Assembly (NCBI GenBank): GCA_033675545.1
Contig: JAWDGP010003996.1
Location: 397,501-461,500 of the forward strand
Direction: 5' to 3'
Origin: Elysia crispata
Lineage: Eukaryota > Mollusca > Gastropoda > Plakobranchidae
Length of the DNA stretch: 64,000 nt
Part shown: positions 1 through 20,781 of the stretch, in pieces
How the letters are laid out: each line of letters begins with the position of its first letter
Position numbering within the stretch: position 1 is the first letter of the stretch
Notes under the pieces: model-generated
The model's input: only the letters and a program-made list of their open reading frames with translations
Told to the model about the DNA's origin: nothing
The model's database searches: none
Position numbers and translations under genes: made by a program

Positions 1-172
1 TCTACGCTTTGCTAAGGCAAATCTTTTTGGTTTCTTCTTACTTGCAACTCATTTTTCTTCTGTGACTTTTTTAATGTTTTAGTTTTTTTCCCTTGTTTAG
101 TCGATTTTGGTTTCTTAAACGTATATGCATCTAAAAGCTCTCTGGTTTTCACAAATTATTGTGTTATTTCAG

Positions 173-3100
173 TGTTGGTGTGACTGAGAAGGGGTACGTG
201 GAGCTCAATTTGTCTGTTGAACTTCCTCCAGGTCATTCTTCCATGCCACCAAGGGAGACAGCCATTGGCATATTGGCTAGGGCTGTGCAGAGGTCAGTTT
301 GAATTGCCAAGTAGGGTGTTAATCTAGGCAGGTCTTATTCAGGTGGAAGATTTTACTATATTTAAATAAAGTTCATCCTCAAAGTCTATGATGAAATGAA
401 AGGTGTTTTCATTATCAGTCGTTTTATTTATTTTTCAGTTTTCAAGCTGTTCGGCTTGTTAACTGATTGCTCACATTATTAAAAGCCCATGTTTGTATTT
501 TCCTTCCACAGGGTTTCTAATAGTACGACATAATGAGACATATGGAGGACTTTAACTCCCTTGACAAAGTCTACTCTTTCTATAATCTTTAAACACTGAA
601 CAATTCTTAAAATTTGGATGTTCAGTTTCACTGTTTTCCCAAGAGATTATAAGTGATGCTTAAAGCTAATAGTCAGAAAGTCCTCCATTAAGGGAAAGGT
701 ATTTGATGTTGAAAAAATCCAGAGTTACCAAAACTTAATAGTTCAGCCAAAGTACACAATGGAAATATTATTATTAGATCAATTTGTAATTAAAAGCTCT
801 TGGTATAATAATTATAAACGACAGTCTTGATTTGTTAATCTCCATAAAAGTGATCGGTGAAAATAAATTTGGAACTGGATTGATGAAGAAGCTCTTTTTG
901 CCTTTTTTATTTCATATTTCATTCAAAGATTGGAGGAGAATCCACACCCAAGCATGTTGGGCTCTGGAATCGAGACTGACATGCTTGAGAGTCTTGTGCC
1001 AAAGGTGAGTCAGTTGTGAAAGATCTGTTTGAACTTTTTAAACATATCTGAATGATAAAGAATTCATCATCATCATCATCAATTCCTTTCTCACCCTTTC
1101 TCAGGGTATAGGCCACAAACAACAGACTTCCACTTATCCCTATCTCAGGGTATAGGCCACAAACAACAGACTTCCACTTATCCCTATCTCAGGGTATAGG
1201 CCACAAACAACAGACTTCCACTTATCCCTATCTCAGGGTATAGGCCACAAACAACAGACTTCCACTTATCCCTATCTCAGGGTATAGGCCACAAACAACA
1301 GACTTCCACTTATCCCTATCTCAGGGTATAGGCCACAAACAACAGACTTCCACTTATCCCTATCTCAGGGTATAGGCCACAAACAACAGACTTCCACTTA
1401 TCCCTATCTCAGGGTATAGGCCACAAACAACAGACTTCCACTTATCCCTATCCTGGGCATTCCTTGCAGCTTCCCTCCAGCTGATATCTCCCCTTTTCAT
1501 GTCCTCCTCTACCTGTCTCCGCCAAGTTATCTGTGGTCTACCCCTTCCTCTCTTGCCTTGCGGGTTCCACTGGAGTGCATGCCTGGTAATGCTACTTGTT
1601 GGTTTTCTCAGCGTGTGTCCAATCCATCTCCATTTACGACGTCCTATCTCTTTATCTATTGGTTCATGTCCTGTTCTTTCCCATGGAATATTGTATGTTA
1701 TGAACCTTGTCACTCCATTTAATTTTCATTATCCGTCTTAAACAGGTGTTGATGAAGACTTGCAGTTTTGAAGTTAAAATTTTTGTAAGGCTCCAAGTTT
1801 CACTGCCATACAAGAGTACCGACTTGACATTTGATTGAAAGAGCCTTATTTTTGTCCTCATAGAGATGTTTCGACCCTTCCATACTTTATTCAATAATCC
1901 AAATGCTGCTCGTGCCTTACCTATCCTCGTCTTTATATATGCTCCTGTTCCTCCTTTGTCATCAATAAGAGATAAAGAATTAATTGAAAGATTGTGTCAT
2001 GTAATGTTTTTTTATGCTTTTCTTATTTTAGTAAACGAAAATATAAAAATCAATAATTTATTGGGTCTCGTGTATAATTTTCATGTAATGGTAATGTCAG
2101 ATATCAATTTTTGCGGATTGATTAGCTGTAACAGAATATTCAATACAAACAGGATTATTCTTAATGCCTTTTTTATTTTACTTAAATTCTCAGATCTCAT
2201 AAATTTAACTGTTTGAAATCCTTTTTCACATAGAGATTCTTTTCATGTGTTCCAGGTTGTGAATGGATTAAAGACATTATTGGACAATTCTGCAGATTTA
2301 TGATAAACATTTCCTTTTTTTCCTTTCTTTTTTTTTTAGAACATGACCCCCCCTCCCCTAAAAAAAATATCAGTTACAAACTTCTCAATCTTTGTAAAAT
2401 CGTTTCACAGCTATTTATTTTTGTCCAATCTTATGGAAAATGAGGAAAGTGGGTATTATGACCGTTCCAAATTCAGGGGAAGAAGGCATTTGTCATTTAG
2501 TTCTATTGATTCAGAATATGAAATGTTGTTTGAAAATAAATGCATGTTTTCAAAAAGATTTTGCTTCTTTTTTATCAAGCTTTAAGAAATTTGAAAAAAA
2601 AAACAACAAAAAAAAACAAAAAAAACAACGTACATAGCCAATAAAATTATAATAGGTTCGATCAGAGAAACCCTGAAATATATTGTTTTAAATGTATATA
2701 AAAAGACTAATTATACATAGCAATATACGACTCATTTAGCCTGGCTCTAAAAACAAAGAGATTTTTTCAGCTCTCTCAATGAGAACAATGCTAGAACTAA
2801 GCAAAATAATGGTGCGGCATTTTAAAAATCTTTCTTTATTTTCAGATGAGTTACTTGCAAAGAGTTGTTATCTCCAACATTTGGTTGTTCAGATATCCGG
2901 TGTCTTGGTAAGATTTCGCTTTGGATTTTTTACCCTTCCATAGACTAACCCTTTAGTAAGGTTTCGCTATGGATGTTATCCCCTTCCATAGACTAACCCT
3001 TTAGTAAGGTTTCGCTATGGATGTTATCCCCTTCCATAGACTAACCCTTTAGTAAGGTTTCGCTATGGATGTTATCCCCTTCCATAGACTAACCCTTTAG

Positions 3101-4236
3101 TAAGGTTTCGCTATGGATGTTATTCCCTTCAACAGTCTAAGCCTTTAGTATGGCTTCTCTATGGTTTTTATCCCCTGCAACAGTTCAACCTTTAGTATGA
3201 CTTCATTATGGGGGGTTTTCCCGCTTCTCTATAGTTTTTATCCCCTTCAACAGTTAGCCCTTTAGTCACCATCATGATGTTCCTTTTTGTAGTTTGTGCG
3301 GATGTTAAAATTCACATTATTCCTGATTTAAAGGGTTTTAGTAGTCAGGTATAAAACTAAAATAAATTTTCTAATCAATGTCTCGGTATGTTCAATTTAT
3401 ACAGCCAACTTGCCTTCAGCAATAACCAGAAAGATTCCTGCCATTTTTCCTATTATGATGGTAATAAGTGTATAATTTTCCTTATATGCGTTTAACACAA
3501 CCAACTGTCGAAACAAACAAATACATATACTTTTTTATGACCAATTTTGCCCATTGTTTGTTTGTTTTGTCGCTGTTTTGATCAGGGTGCTGTCAAAAAT
3601 GCCAATGACAAATGCTTTGATTCGCACAGTTACAGCTGTAACCATTTTCAACTCAGGAATCAAGGTATTTGATTTTAAAAAAATATTATTTTTAAGTGTA
3701 GCAAATGTTTCTCTTGTCTAATGAAATTTTTTTTCATATGGAATTACAGTTGATTGTAAATTGCGAATAATTTGATTTTAAATCCGTCTTAAACCCATTC
3801 CAGACGAGTCCAGCATTTAGAGATTATGGTTTTGAAGACAATAGGTATTCATGAGTTTGTAAGTTGCAAAAAAGTATCAGAATTGTTTGAAGATTAAGAA
3901 TTTACCCCTTTTGCTCTATTGAAAAAAAGAATTCTTTCAAACATTGCCGTATCATAATTCAGATTTTCTACATAAAACTCATTACAGATTTATTTATCAT
4001 AATTGAAGTGATGCTTTCGTACATTTTATGATTGTGGTAGATGAAAACGATATTTTACAATTCAAATTTGTAAATTCTTATTCGTCTATTATGTTCGAAA
4101 AGATTTGCTGAGAATGATATACAAAAGCAAGAACATATTATGTTTTAGCAGATGATGCTTGAAAGTTTGCGAACCAGATTATGTTCCAACTGTTTTAAGG
4201 GTGTTCATTTAATTGGTCTTTAAAATCAGTCATTGT

Positions 4237-4290
<54 letters not shown>

Positions 4291-6392
4291 CTCATAATTT
4301 TCACATCCCAATTATAATAGCTCTACAATAATATTCATTGTTTTTCCCCTTGCTCGGTGTAAGTACAGTTCAACATTGTCCCCCCACTGGCAGAGGCGAT
4401 AGTAAACCACAGGGTGCATCCTTCACAAACTGTAAAGGAGGTACATGAAATAATAAAAATGTATTAATAAAATTATATTTAATAGCCCACATTCTATAAT
4501 TCGATTACTCTATGATTAGAGTTAATCATAAATTTAGGTGCATACTTAAATTATTTTTGTACTATTAGCTGGTATTCCAAAAGCTTAAAACCAAGCAAAA
4601 ATGCACATTCGTTTAAAAATAAAGTAGAAAGATGTATAAATATTTGAAAGATAAACATGAAAAATGCTTGGAGTTTTCAGCTGACGAATAGAATAATGAG
4701 GAATATCGATTTGTCCTACACTGGTCCTAGAACTGGCAAGCTACAACTGGCTGATATAATTCTTAAATGTTGTCAAAGCAGTTTCAAATAATCAGTCCCT
4801 CTTGTACTTATGTGCATGTATTTACCCTCATTACAGGGTGTTAAATCTTCTGCCTTGCATGAAGAAGTGGCTCTTTTATCTGTAGAAAGTACACAAAAAA
4901 AGGCTTAATTTTTTAATTGTGTAAGGGCAAAATTATTGCCAGAAAATATGAGTGAGTAAACTTGCAAGATTTTTATTTATATAAATCATATATTCCTGAG
5001 TCTGGTGAAGATCTTGGTGCGTGTTAGTGTATAGAATGGTGATACTTATACAAGAAGGTATCTTGTTTGAGTGGGTTTTTTACTTGTATGATAATTTCTA
5101 TACTTCGTGTAAGTTATAATATATTCAGGATTTGATTGTGGTTTTTTTTTTAATTTTAAATGACTCAGGAACGGTGACAGAGTGAAGAAAGGTGAAATTA
5201 GTCTCGTCACTAAATTTTACTCTCAGACGATAATAATTTTGTGATTCTTTTTATTGACTTTCTGTTGTACGCGATGAATTTGTCCGTAAATGATAACATC
5301 AGGTTTGCTTTTCCATCAGGTGGTGGACTATGACCGTGCAGTTATCAACGACCCTCGGGTAAAGATTGAAGTCCTTTACTCCATGGAACCCCACCCGGTG
5401 GCTGGTCACGGGGAATCTGACTTTGGATATCAGGTCAGTAGAGTAAGGCCTTATAGCCTGACAAGACCAAGTTTTTTTAAACTTAACACAAAATCCCAAA
5501 TTTTTAATATGCCAATCAATTAAAAAAAAAGGATAAGATCAGTGATTATTTTGCACACGATTACTTATCTTAATTAAAAGTTGTTTCATGATTATAAAGC
5601 AATTATAATTCTATGTTTTTTTTATAAATTTCTCAATAGGTTTTGAGGACAAGCATCAAGCAATTATGGCCACATGCAACGGTTTCACCAGGTATTTCAC
5701 AAAACAAAAATGTTTCCTAAGCATACCTAAGTATTGACATTTCATGAAAAAAAAAAATTCCCATAGGAAAAATCAATGCTATCAACGTTTGATGGTCATT
5801 TATTTTAAAGCATTTCTTGGCAAAAAAAAACGAGCTTAGGGCAAAAACAATAACTGCTAATTCAATTTATTTGAAAGTATTTGGGGTAGATATTCATGTT
5901 TCGATTTCAGTGTAAACAATTCATGATGTAAACTAAAGATTATTTAACCCATCTTGCTAATAACAGAATGGTCTGGATATTGAATTTTTTAATATTCTGA
6001 TATATTATTTCAGAAAAGATTAGCATGAAAGAAGGAATTACTAGATGAACTTTGAACCTTTCATCCGATGCTAAATAATTCATAGCTATAAACAGTTCTA
6101 TCGGCATTAATTTTCCTCTTGGTTTATCCAGACCTTATCCTCATATTTCTCTCCTCGGACAGCAATTTTGGTTGGCAACACGGACACAATCCATTTCCTG
6201 AACTTATCCACCAACGTCTACCGCTTCTCCCCAACTCATATGTTCCCGGGTGACCCAGAGCGGTTTCACGGCATCAATGAACGCATGTCAGTCAAAAACT
6301 ACGAGCAAGTCATAAATTTCTTTTATCATCTCATCCGCAATGCAGACCAAGCTGGGCTGAGCCCCGTCCATTCAGCTCACCCAGATTTATAG
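173..6392 (+). CDS. PM20D1: PM20D1-like N-acyl-amino-acid synthase/hydrolase, 3' part of gene (8 coding exons)
   Basis: Exons read by eye with GT-AG borders and compatible phases: 173-292, 929-1004, 2846-2907, 3586-3664, 4369-4440, 5320-5433, 5640-5691, 6163-6392 (stop TAG at the end). The joined product contains [10 protein letters not shown], the dimerisation-domain signature of peptidase family M20, then [18 protein letters not shown] and [15 protein letters not shown], which match the C-terminal lid of PM20D1; the His after GNTDTI is the expected late metal/active-site His. Family knowledge: PM20D1 is a secreted zinc enzyme that reversibly joins fatty acids and amino acids into N-acyl amino acids. 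The N-terminal part, with signal peptide and most zinc ligands, lies left of the window, so this is partial by position and shows no break. The exon at 6163 was chosen because its single leading codon completion restores the frame after 5691. Confidence 0.9.
1065..1970 (-). mobile_element. 5'-truncated RTE-like non-LTR retrotransposon fragment with target-site duplication
   Basis: On the minus strand, 1894-1664 reads [14 protein letters not shown] and [13 protein letters not shown], and 1713-1360 reads [30 protein letters not shown] and [10 protein letters not shown]. These are the C-terminal end of the reverse-transcriptase polyprotein found in many invertebrate LINEs; RTE is my best clade guess. 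The two frames overlap around 1664-1713, so at least one frameshift is present. The 3' end carries a short (GAT)n tail at 1065-1081, typical of RTE elements. The 11-bp word gataaagaatt occurs at 1054-1064 and again at 1971-1981, flanking the fragment exactly: a target-site duplication. It sits inside a PM20D1 intron in antisense orientation. Confidence 0.8.
1100..1452. repeat. 44-bp tandem repeat (about 8 units) at the 3' end of the LINE fragment
   Basis: The core tcagggtataggccacaaac recurs at 1101, 1145, 1189, 1233, 1277, 1321, 1365 and 1409, exactly 44 bp apart and almost identical in sequence. On the minus strand the first unit is continuous with the end of the LINE coding region ([10 protein letters not shown]), so the array expanded from the LINE's own terminal sequence. 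Confidence 0.95.
2904..3262. repeat. 48-bp minisatellite beginning at a PM20D1 splice donor
   Basis: Units with the core agtaaggtttcgctatgga start at about 2953, 3001, 3049 and 3097; more diverged units continue to about 3260. The region at the exon donor (exon end 2907, then gtaagatttcgctttgga) is a diverged copy of the same unit, so the array appears to derive from the exon/intron junction. Most units keep a GTAAGG word. Confidence 0.9.
4239..4289. repeat. (TA)n microsatellite
   Basis: An uninterrupted AT dinucleotide tract of about 50 bp in the intron between the 3664 and 4369 exon borders of the PM20D1-like gene. Confidence 0.95.
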
Positions 6393-6682
6393 TAACGGCT
6401 TTACTTGCACAATATGGGACATCTGCTATTTTGGACATTCCAAATCTACTTAAACATCCTTTTATATACTTATGGAGTCCTAAAATAAGTGCCGAAAGAT
6501 ACACAGATTTGTGGGAATCCATAATTGCGCATTTATTTAAACGTGCATGATAATGGATGTTTGTAAATATCTACAAAGTGATTTAGATTTAACAAACTTA
6601 GCTAAGTTTTCTCATAACCATTTTCCCAATAGATGAGCCGGGTATGGAAGTTTTCATATATGTTGTCATTAGAAATTCATAC

Positions 6683-6837
6683 AATAAAGGGGATTACCAA
6701 ATGGAATCTTGGTTAAAATACTTATTTACTGCTATCTAAGATCACCAGGAGATTGAAAAAGTATATTGCAGATCAGTTAGCTTTTATGTTTCTTGTTATT
6801 CAACTTCTCGTTTTGCTCGGCACTTGCCAAAAATAAA
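6683..6837 (+). promoter_or_regulatory. Candidate poly(A) signals of the PM20D1-like gene
   Basis: Two AATAAA hexamers, at 6683-6688 and 6832-6837, lie 290 and 440 bases after the stop codon. Either could end the transcript; the 3' UTR holds nothing else recognisable. Confidence 0.45.
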
Positions 6838-7112
6838 CTGATAGCCTAATCAAATACGATTTGTTCTTCTTTTGTTTTGTTTTTCAAATGAGCAGAGGTC
6901 TATTGCAATGCTCTAACAGAGATTGAAATTATAGCCAGAAGTTCAAGCTAAGAAACTATGATTGTGTACAAGATACACAGAGAAATATTTGATAAGTCGA
7001 AGAACATTTGTAAAGGATGTTGTCTGGTTATGAAACACAGATTCATGTCCCTAAGCAGACGGTAATCTTCCTTATTTGCAAAACCCGTAAACACTGGTCA
7101 TCCCATCACATT

Positions 7113-8040
7113 ATGAGGTCAAATACTTCTTAGATCTATAAGTTTTGAATTGATCATGTCATGAGGTCAAATATTTCTTAGATCCATATGTTTTGAATTG
7201 ATCACGTCATGAGGTCAAATATTTCTTAGATCTATAAGTTTTGAATTGATCATGTCATGAGGTCAAATACTTCTTAGATCTATAAGTTTTGAATTGATCA
7301 TGTCATGAGGTCAAATATTTCTTAGATCCATATGTTTTGAATTGATCACGTCATGAGGTCAAATATTTCTTAGATCTATATGTTTTGAATTGATCACGTC
7401 ATGAGGTCAAATATTTCTTAGATCTATAAGTTTTGAATTGATCATGTCATGAGGTCAAATACTTCTTAGATCTATAAGTTTTGAATTGATCATGTCATGA
7501 GGTCAAATATTTCTTAGATCCATATGTTTTGAATTGATCACGTCATGAGGTGAAATATTTCTTAGATCTATATGTTTTGAATTGATCATGCATGAGGTCA
7601 AATATTTCTTAGATCTATAAGTTTTAAACTGATCATGCCATGAGGTCAAATATTTCTTAGATCTATTAAATTTCAATCGATCATGTCATGAGGTCAAATA
7701 CTTCTTAGATCTATTAAATTTCAATCGATCATGTCATGAGGTCAAATACTTCTTAGATCTGTAAGTTTTGAATTGATCATGTCATGGGGTCAAATATTTT
7801 TTACATCTATTAGTTTTGAAATGATCATGTCATGAGGTGAAATATTTCTTAGATCTACAAGTTTTGAATTGATCCTATTATGGGGTCAAATATTTCTTAG
7901 AACTATTAACTTTGAAAAAACATGTCTTGAGGTGAAATATTTGTTAGTTAGTTTTGAATGTCTCATGTCATGAGATAAAATATTGCTTAGATTTATTAGT
8001 TTTGAATTGATCATTTCATGAGAAAAAATTTTTCTTACAT
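7113..8040. repeat. 48-bp minisatellite, about 19 units, each with an AGGTCA word
   Basis: The core atgaggtcaaatacttctta begins at 7113, 7161, 7209 and onward every 48 bp. Unit order mixes two variants (tataagtttt / catatgtttt, catgtc / cacgtc). Units are near-identical at first and decay steadily after about 7610. The array lies between the PM20D1 3' UTR and the segmental duplication. It is unrelated in sequence to the 48-bp array at 2904. The rest of 6840-8475 holds a GT-rich stretch at 8175-8214 and no gene that I can see. Confidence 0.95.
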
Positions 8041-9850
8041 CTATTTTTTTTTTAATATATCTTAAACAAAACCTCAATGTGAGGCTACACCAGTTTCAAA
8101 GCATGCTGCTCTCTAACCCATAAGGGATGCAAAAAAGCAGGATATAGAGTCTTAGTTTTTAAAGAGATGTTAATGCGCGCGTGTGTGTGTGTGTGGGTGG
8201 GTGGGTGTGTGGGTTTTTTTTTTTTGCTTTTCTACTTTTTTTTTCTTTGAGCATCTGAAAGTAGTAATTTTTTTCTCAGAGTCATAACTAGAGTAACAAT
8301 TTCCAAGCTGCATTTAGTTGCGATTCATTTTGTTCTTGTCGGCTATGATATGATAATTTCTATTTGAATTTTTTGACAATGTTACATGATATGAGCTCTA
8401 TAATAATTTATTCACTTTTATAGGTATTTTCAATATTCTTTTTTTTTATATTCAAACCAATGATTGTTCGATTTCTAAATAAATGTATCTTATTCTAGAC
8501 GAGATTTCAAATAAATGTATCTTATTCTAGACCAGGGACAAAGACAATAAAATGATCTTCTAAAATGTTTATACAATTATGCCACTTAAGTTATCTGTTT
8601 CTTTAATTGTCATATTATTCCTGGTCACGTGACGCAGATTTAGCTTAATTGTTTCAAGTGCCTTTTTCCTGAAGGTAAATATTTTATAATTATATCCCAT
8701 GGTTCACATTGCTATGTGCGTGCTTTTCATACATTTCTCTCGCCAATTTTTTACGATTTATCGCATGGTTTCTAGTTCTTTTAATTGTATTTTAAACTGT
8801 TTTGACAAAAATTTACCAAAAGATTCCGTTTTCGCAACCAAAGCCATTACTTCAAACACATTTTATTCAAGAGAAAAAAGGCGCACATTTATTGATTTTT
8901 TTGTGTTTCATATTTTTTATTCCTAGGATATTTATTACACTTTTATGTCAATTTAAAAAAAAATCAATATTTTAAGTACGTTTTTCTATTTTTTTTTTCT
9001 TGCTATCTCAGAAATGTATCATTGAAAGTCTTTTAGATTTTCTTATGAAAAGGAAAACATTATTGATTTTGACAATTTTTGTGAATGATCACAAGATATT
9101 TAAACTGCATTCTTTATTTTTGCAATAAATTGCACGAAACACAGAAAGTCATTTCATACTTACAATTTTATGTTCTTTATGAATAAATGATTTGGGCATG
9201 GGTACAAGTCGTTATAATTGATACATCCATAGCATTTTACATTTATTAAGGGGAAGTATTAGACCGTACTGAGCCGTATTGGACAATGCAAAATATCGCA
9301 TCACCAGGTAAGCCAGCTTCATGGACAGCTACATGTTCATTGTTTGAAAAAAAAAAATTTCCTAAAAAAATAATTATAGTAATCCAATAACAGCATTTCC
9401 TTGAGTACCACTGCAGGCCAAAATTTAGTTAACGAAGGTTTTTGATGGCAGGACACTCCTTGTTCAGAATCTTCGGATTCTATCCCTACATAACAAGTAA
9501 TAATTTATTTTGAAAGAGTCTATGCTGTTTTATAGGACTTTAACTTAACTCAAGCGTTAAAATTTTAATAGCTTATTGTTTCTTTCTTGTAGAGCTTTGA
9601 AGATAAAGATGTTTATGGGTCAAGTCACAAGCGCTAAAGGACGTCTAGTTTCCATTGGGATTCAGTGTAAGGCCTAACATTGTAATAAACTTTTACCTCA
9701 ACTTGCTAGTTTAGTCAAGTGAGCATGCGCGCTTCTTTCAACCTCTAACTCATTAAAGACAAGACAAGTTATATATAAGTTTGATCATTTTTGGATGTGA
9801 TACATTTATGACGACAATGAAGAAAAGTGGAGGGTGGAGAAGAATTAGAA

Positions 9851-9852
<2 letters not shown>

Positions 9853-9903
<51 letters not shown>

Positions 9904-10039
9904 GATGGTGAGAGAGAGAGAGAGAGGTAGATGGTGAGAGAGAGAGGTAGATGGTGAGAGAGAGAGGGGTAGATGGTGAGAGAGAGAGAGGTAGATGGTG
10001 AGAGAGAATGGTAGATGGTGAGAGAGAGAGGTAGATGGT

Positions 10040-10092
<53 letters not shown>
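9853..10092. repeat. GA-rich minisatellite with GTAGATGGT interruptions (copy A)
   Basis: Runs of (GA)n broken about eight times by gtagatggtgagag. The corresponding array in copy B has fewer interruptions. Long Ser/Leu reading frames across it are products of the repeat and not genes. Confidence 0.9.
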
Positions 10093-10093
<1 letters not shown>

Positions 10094-10584
10094 GATGGTG
10101 AGAAATGGAGACAGAGAGAGGGAGCGGCAGAGACCGAAACTTCTTCATTGTTTTTTTTTTTATTATTTTAACATGGCAAAACAATATTTTTATCAGTTTT
10201 TTTTTACAAATCATATAAAAGATTTTGATATCAGAGACTTTTTGTTGTTAACCATTCATGAGGTTTTTTTTTTTACTGGTTTGTTCTTCTTTTTTCAACA
10301 TTTGATGCCTGATTATATTTTCACAGTCGCTTTGCTTTTGATTTTCCCCAAAACCAAATAATGATCGTTTCAGGAAGCAAAAATTGAAATAAATTATTAT
10401 GATGAAGATGAAGATGATAATGATTATGATGATGAGGATGATAATGTTGATATTGCTACCTTGAGTGATGATGTGTGATTGTTGTTTTTTTTAATTGTTT
10501 TGTTTCTAATTAAGGACACGATTTGGGGTGAGGTAAAAGAATCTCTAAGGCTCTTGACTTAAAAAACTCAGGTTTAAAAAACTC

Positions 10585-10690
10585 ACTATTATTACCAGCA
10601 TCATCAAAACATTCGACACCATTGCCAGTATTATTACCAGCATCATCAAAACATTCGACACCATTGCCAGTATTATTACCAGCATAGGCA
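10585..10690. repeat. 42-bp VNTR, about 2.5 units (copy A)
   Basis: The core accagcatcatcaaaacatt recurs 42 bp apart. Because 42 is a multiple of three, frames stay open across units (minus strand MVSNVLMMLVIILA). Copy B has about seven units at the same place. Confidence 0.9.
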
Positions 10691-10818
10691 AAACAGTCTC
10701 CTTTTCATTATACATGACACATGATTGATTGATTGAGGAAAAGACTATTTTGATACTAAAGACAATGGCTATAAGATCTATAGAGATAGCCACTCTTGAG
10801 AACTGCTAATAATCCTAA

Positions 10819-11085
10819 AGCAGTGCTGGGCATTACGAAAACTGTGGTGACAACTTTGATCAACCTGGTGGTGTGGGTGACACTGACCACTGGTATAAAA
10901 CTGTTACAGTTAAGGTAACAGTGCATCCATACATTTCAAGATGGTTGACATAGCAGTGCTGGGCATAACGAAAACTGTGGTGACAACTTCGATGAACCTG
11001 GTGGTGTGGGTCACAGTGACCACTGGTGTAAAACTGTGACAGTTAAGGTAACAGTGCATCCATATATTTCAAGATGGCTGAAGTT
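10819..11085. repeat. 133-bp local tandem duplication present only in copy A
   Basis: The segment from agcagtgctgggcat to tttcaagatgg occurs at 10819-10951 and again at 10952-11085 with a few differences. Copy B has it once, near 25133-25262. A plus-strand frame from 11006 to 11305 stays open for 99 codons in both copies but has no recognisable domain. Confidence 0.85.
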
Positions 11086-12113
11086 TGTTTACAGCAAAAG
11101 CAGCAGCACGCGCGTGATGGGAACACAATGTCACTTCCTAAGAAGCACCATGAATTTTTCTTTTCAGAAAGTAAAACAAAAACAACAGCTTAAAATGCAC
11201 TTAAAGCTCACATCCAGAGGTCGGTCGTTTGGAGTACAATATTTGCGAGAGAACTTCAGTTGGAGCATTGTGCAGATTTCTGCTCCGTTACGATCAAACT
11301 GCTGAGTTATTCAGTTTTTTTTTTTTTTTTTGTTGTTGTTTTTTTTTTTTTGGTTTCAAAAATTGGAGTGTTGCGACCAACCACTTACAAATGAAACATA
11401 ATCGCGCTGTTGTAAAATCTTGACTTTCAACTCTTCTTGCGGCGCAGGGTGTGGACTACAGCTGAGCAGTTGGGACAGCAAGGACCACAGATCCTGGGGG
11501 TATGGAAAGTGGAGTAGGCCTGGGTGTGAGTGACAGCTTCACTCACTTAATGACAACAATAGTGGCGTCACTGGTTTGTTATGTCCGCAGTTTGTCACAC
11601 AATCCAACCTCTAGGGCCGAGCCACATGACACAGTGTGGGCGAAGCTTTATGATGTATCTTGTCAAATTCAAGAGTTTCCAACACTGTGTCCTTTACGCA
11701 AGACCCATTCTCTTCTGTTTTCTAGAGACGTAAAAAGCTTGCATTACCGTATAAACTAGGCTATAATTTTTTATGAGTAATAAAACAGTAATTTGTAATA
11801 AAAATAAGGGCATTCCTTCGAATCGTCGTTAGATTTCAGCGCAGAAAAGGGAAGCGGAACAACTGTTTTTTTAACGCAAATTTTGACGTGAATCTTGAAA
11901 TACAAGTTTCTTCAAACAGAAGACGCCGAAACTCGAGACTTTTTAGAAGATCCGTCGTCTTCCACACTGTCTGAGGAGGATCAACGATATAATTTTCCTT
12001 AAAAAATCCTGACACCTGGTGTTGAGTTCAGACTCAGTGATCGGTTTCACGAGAGAGGAGTGGCAGAACTGAGAACTGAGAAGCTTCTTGTAGATAAAGA
12101 CAAATCTGTTGCC

Positions 12114-20420
<8,307 letters not shown>

Positions 20421-20775
20421 AGGTGAAGGTCACATTCAGTTAAGAGCGAGGTCTACCATTTCACCCAGTTTCTGCGATGGATTTTGCGTTGTCTACAAGC
20501 GTAACACTGTAAAGCGTAACAAGCCAATATGTATCTACCACGTGGGAAAACGCCACCTTGTTTCTGTAAATAACTTTTATCCATGAGGCTCCATCGTACT
20601 TTTAGCTAAAAACTTTGTGATATTCATATTAGCATCCTCACTCAGCTAAATTTTTCACTTCATTGTTCACTCGCACAATCACAACAAAACAAGTGCATCA
20701 TTGGCTCCATAGCCAAATCCATCATTATTCTGCCAACAATATTTTGTTCGGAAAACTGATGTAAACTGGATATCA

Positions 20776-20781
20776 AATAAA
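20776..20781 (+). promoter_or_regulatory. Candidate poly(A) signal, gene copy A
   Basis: AATAAA lies 356 bases after the stop codon of copy A. In copy B the aligned word near 34034 is AATTAA. Confidence 0.5.

Noticed and set aside
7113..8040. CRISPR-like appearance of evenly spaced repeats
   Set aside because: The units are contiguous 48-mers without unique spacers, in a eukaryotic context; this is a minisatellite.
8699..8926. 75-codon frame with hydrophobic start, also in copy B (22900)
   Set aside because: Considered as a signal-peptide exon, but there is no good donor and the hydrophobic part is followed by low-complexity AT-rich sequence. Presence in both copies reflects the recent duplication, not selection.
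11502..11759. 85-codon frame, also at 25680 in copy B
   Set aside because: Many amino-acid changes between copies relative to the short divergence, and no domain or splice support.
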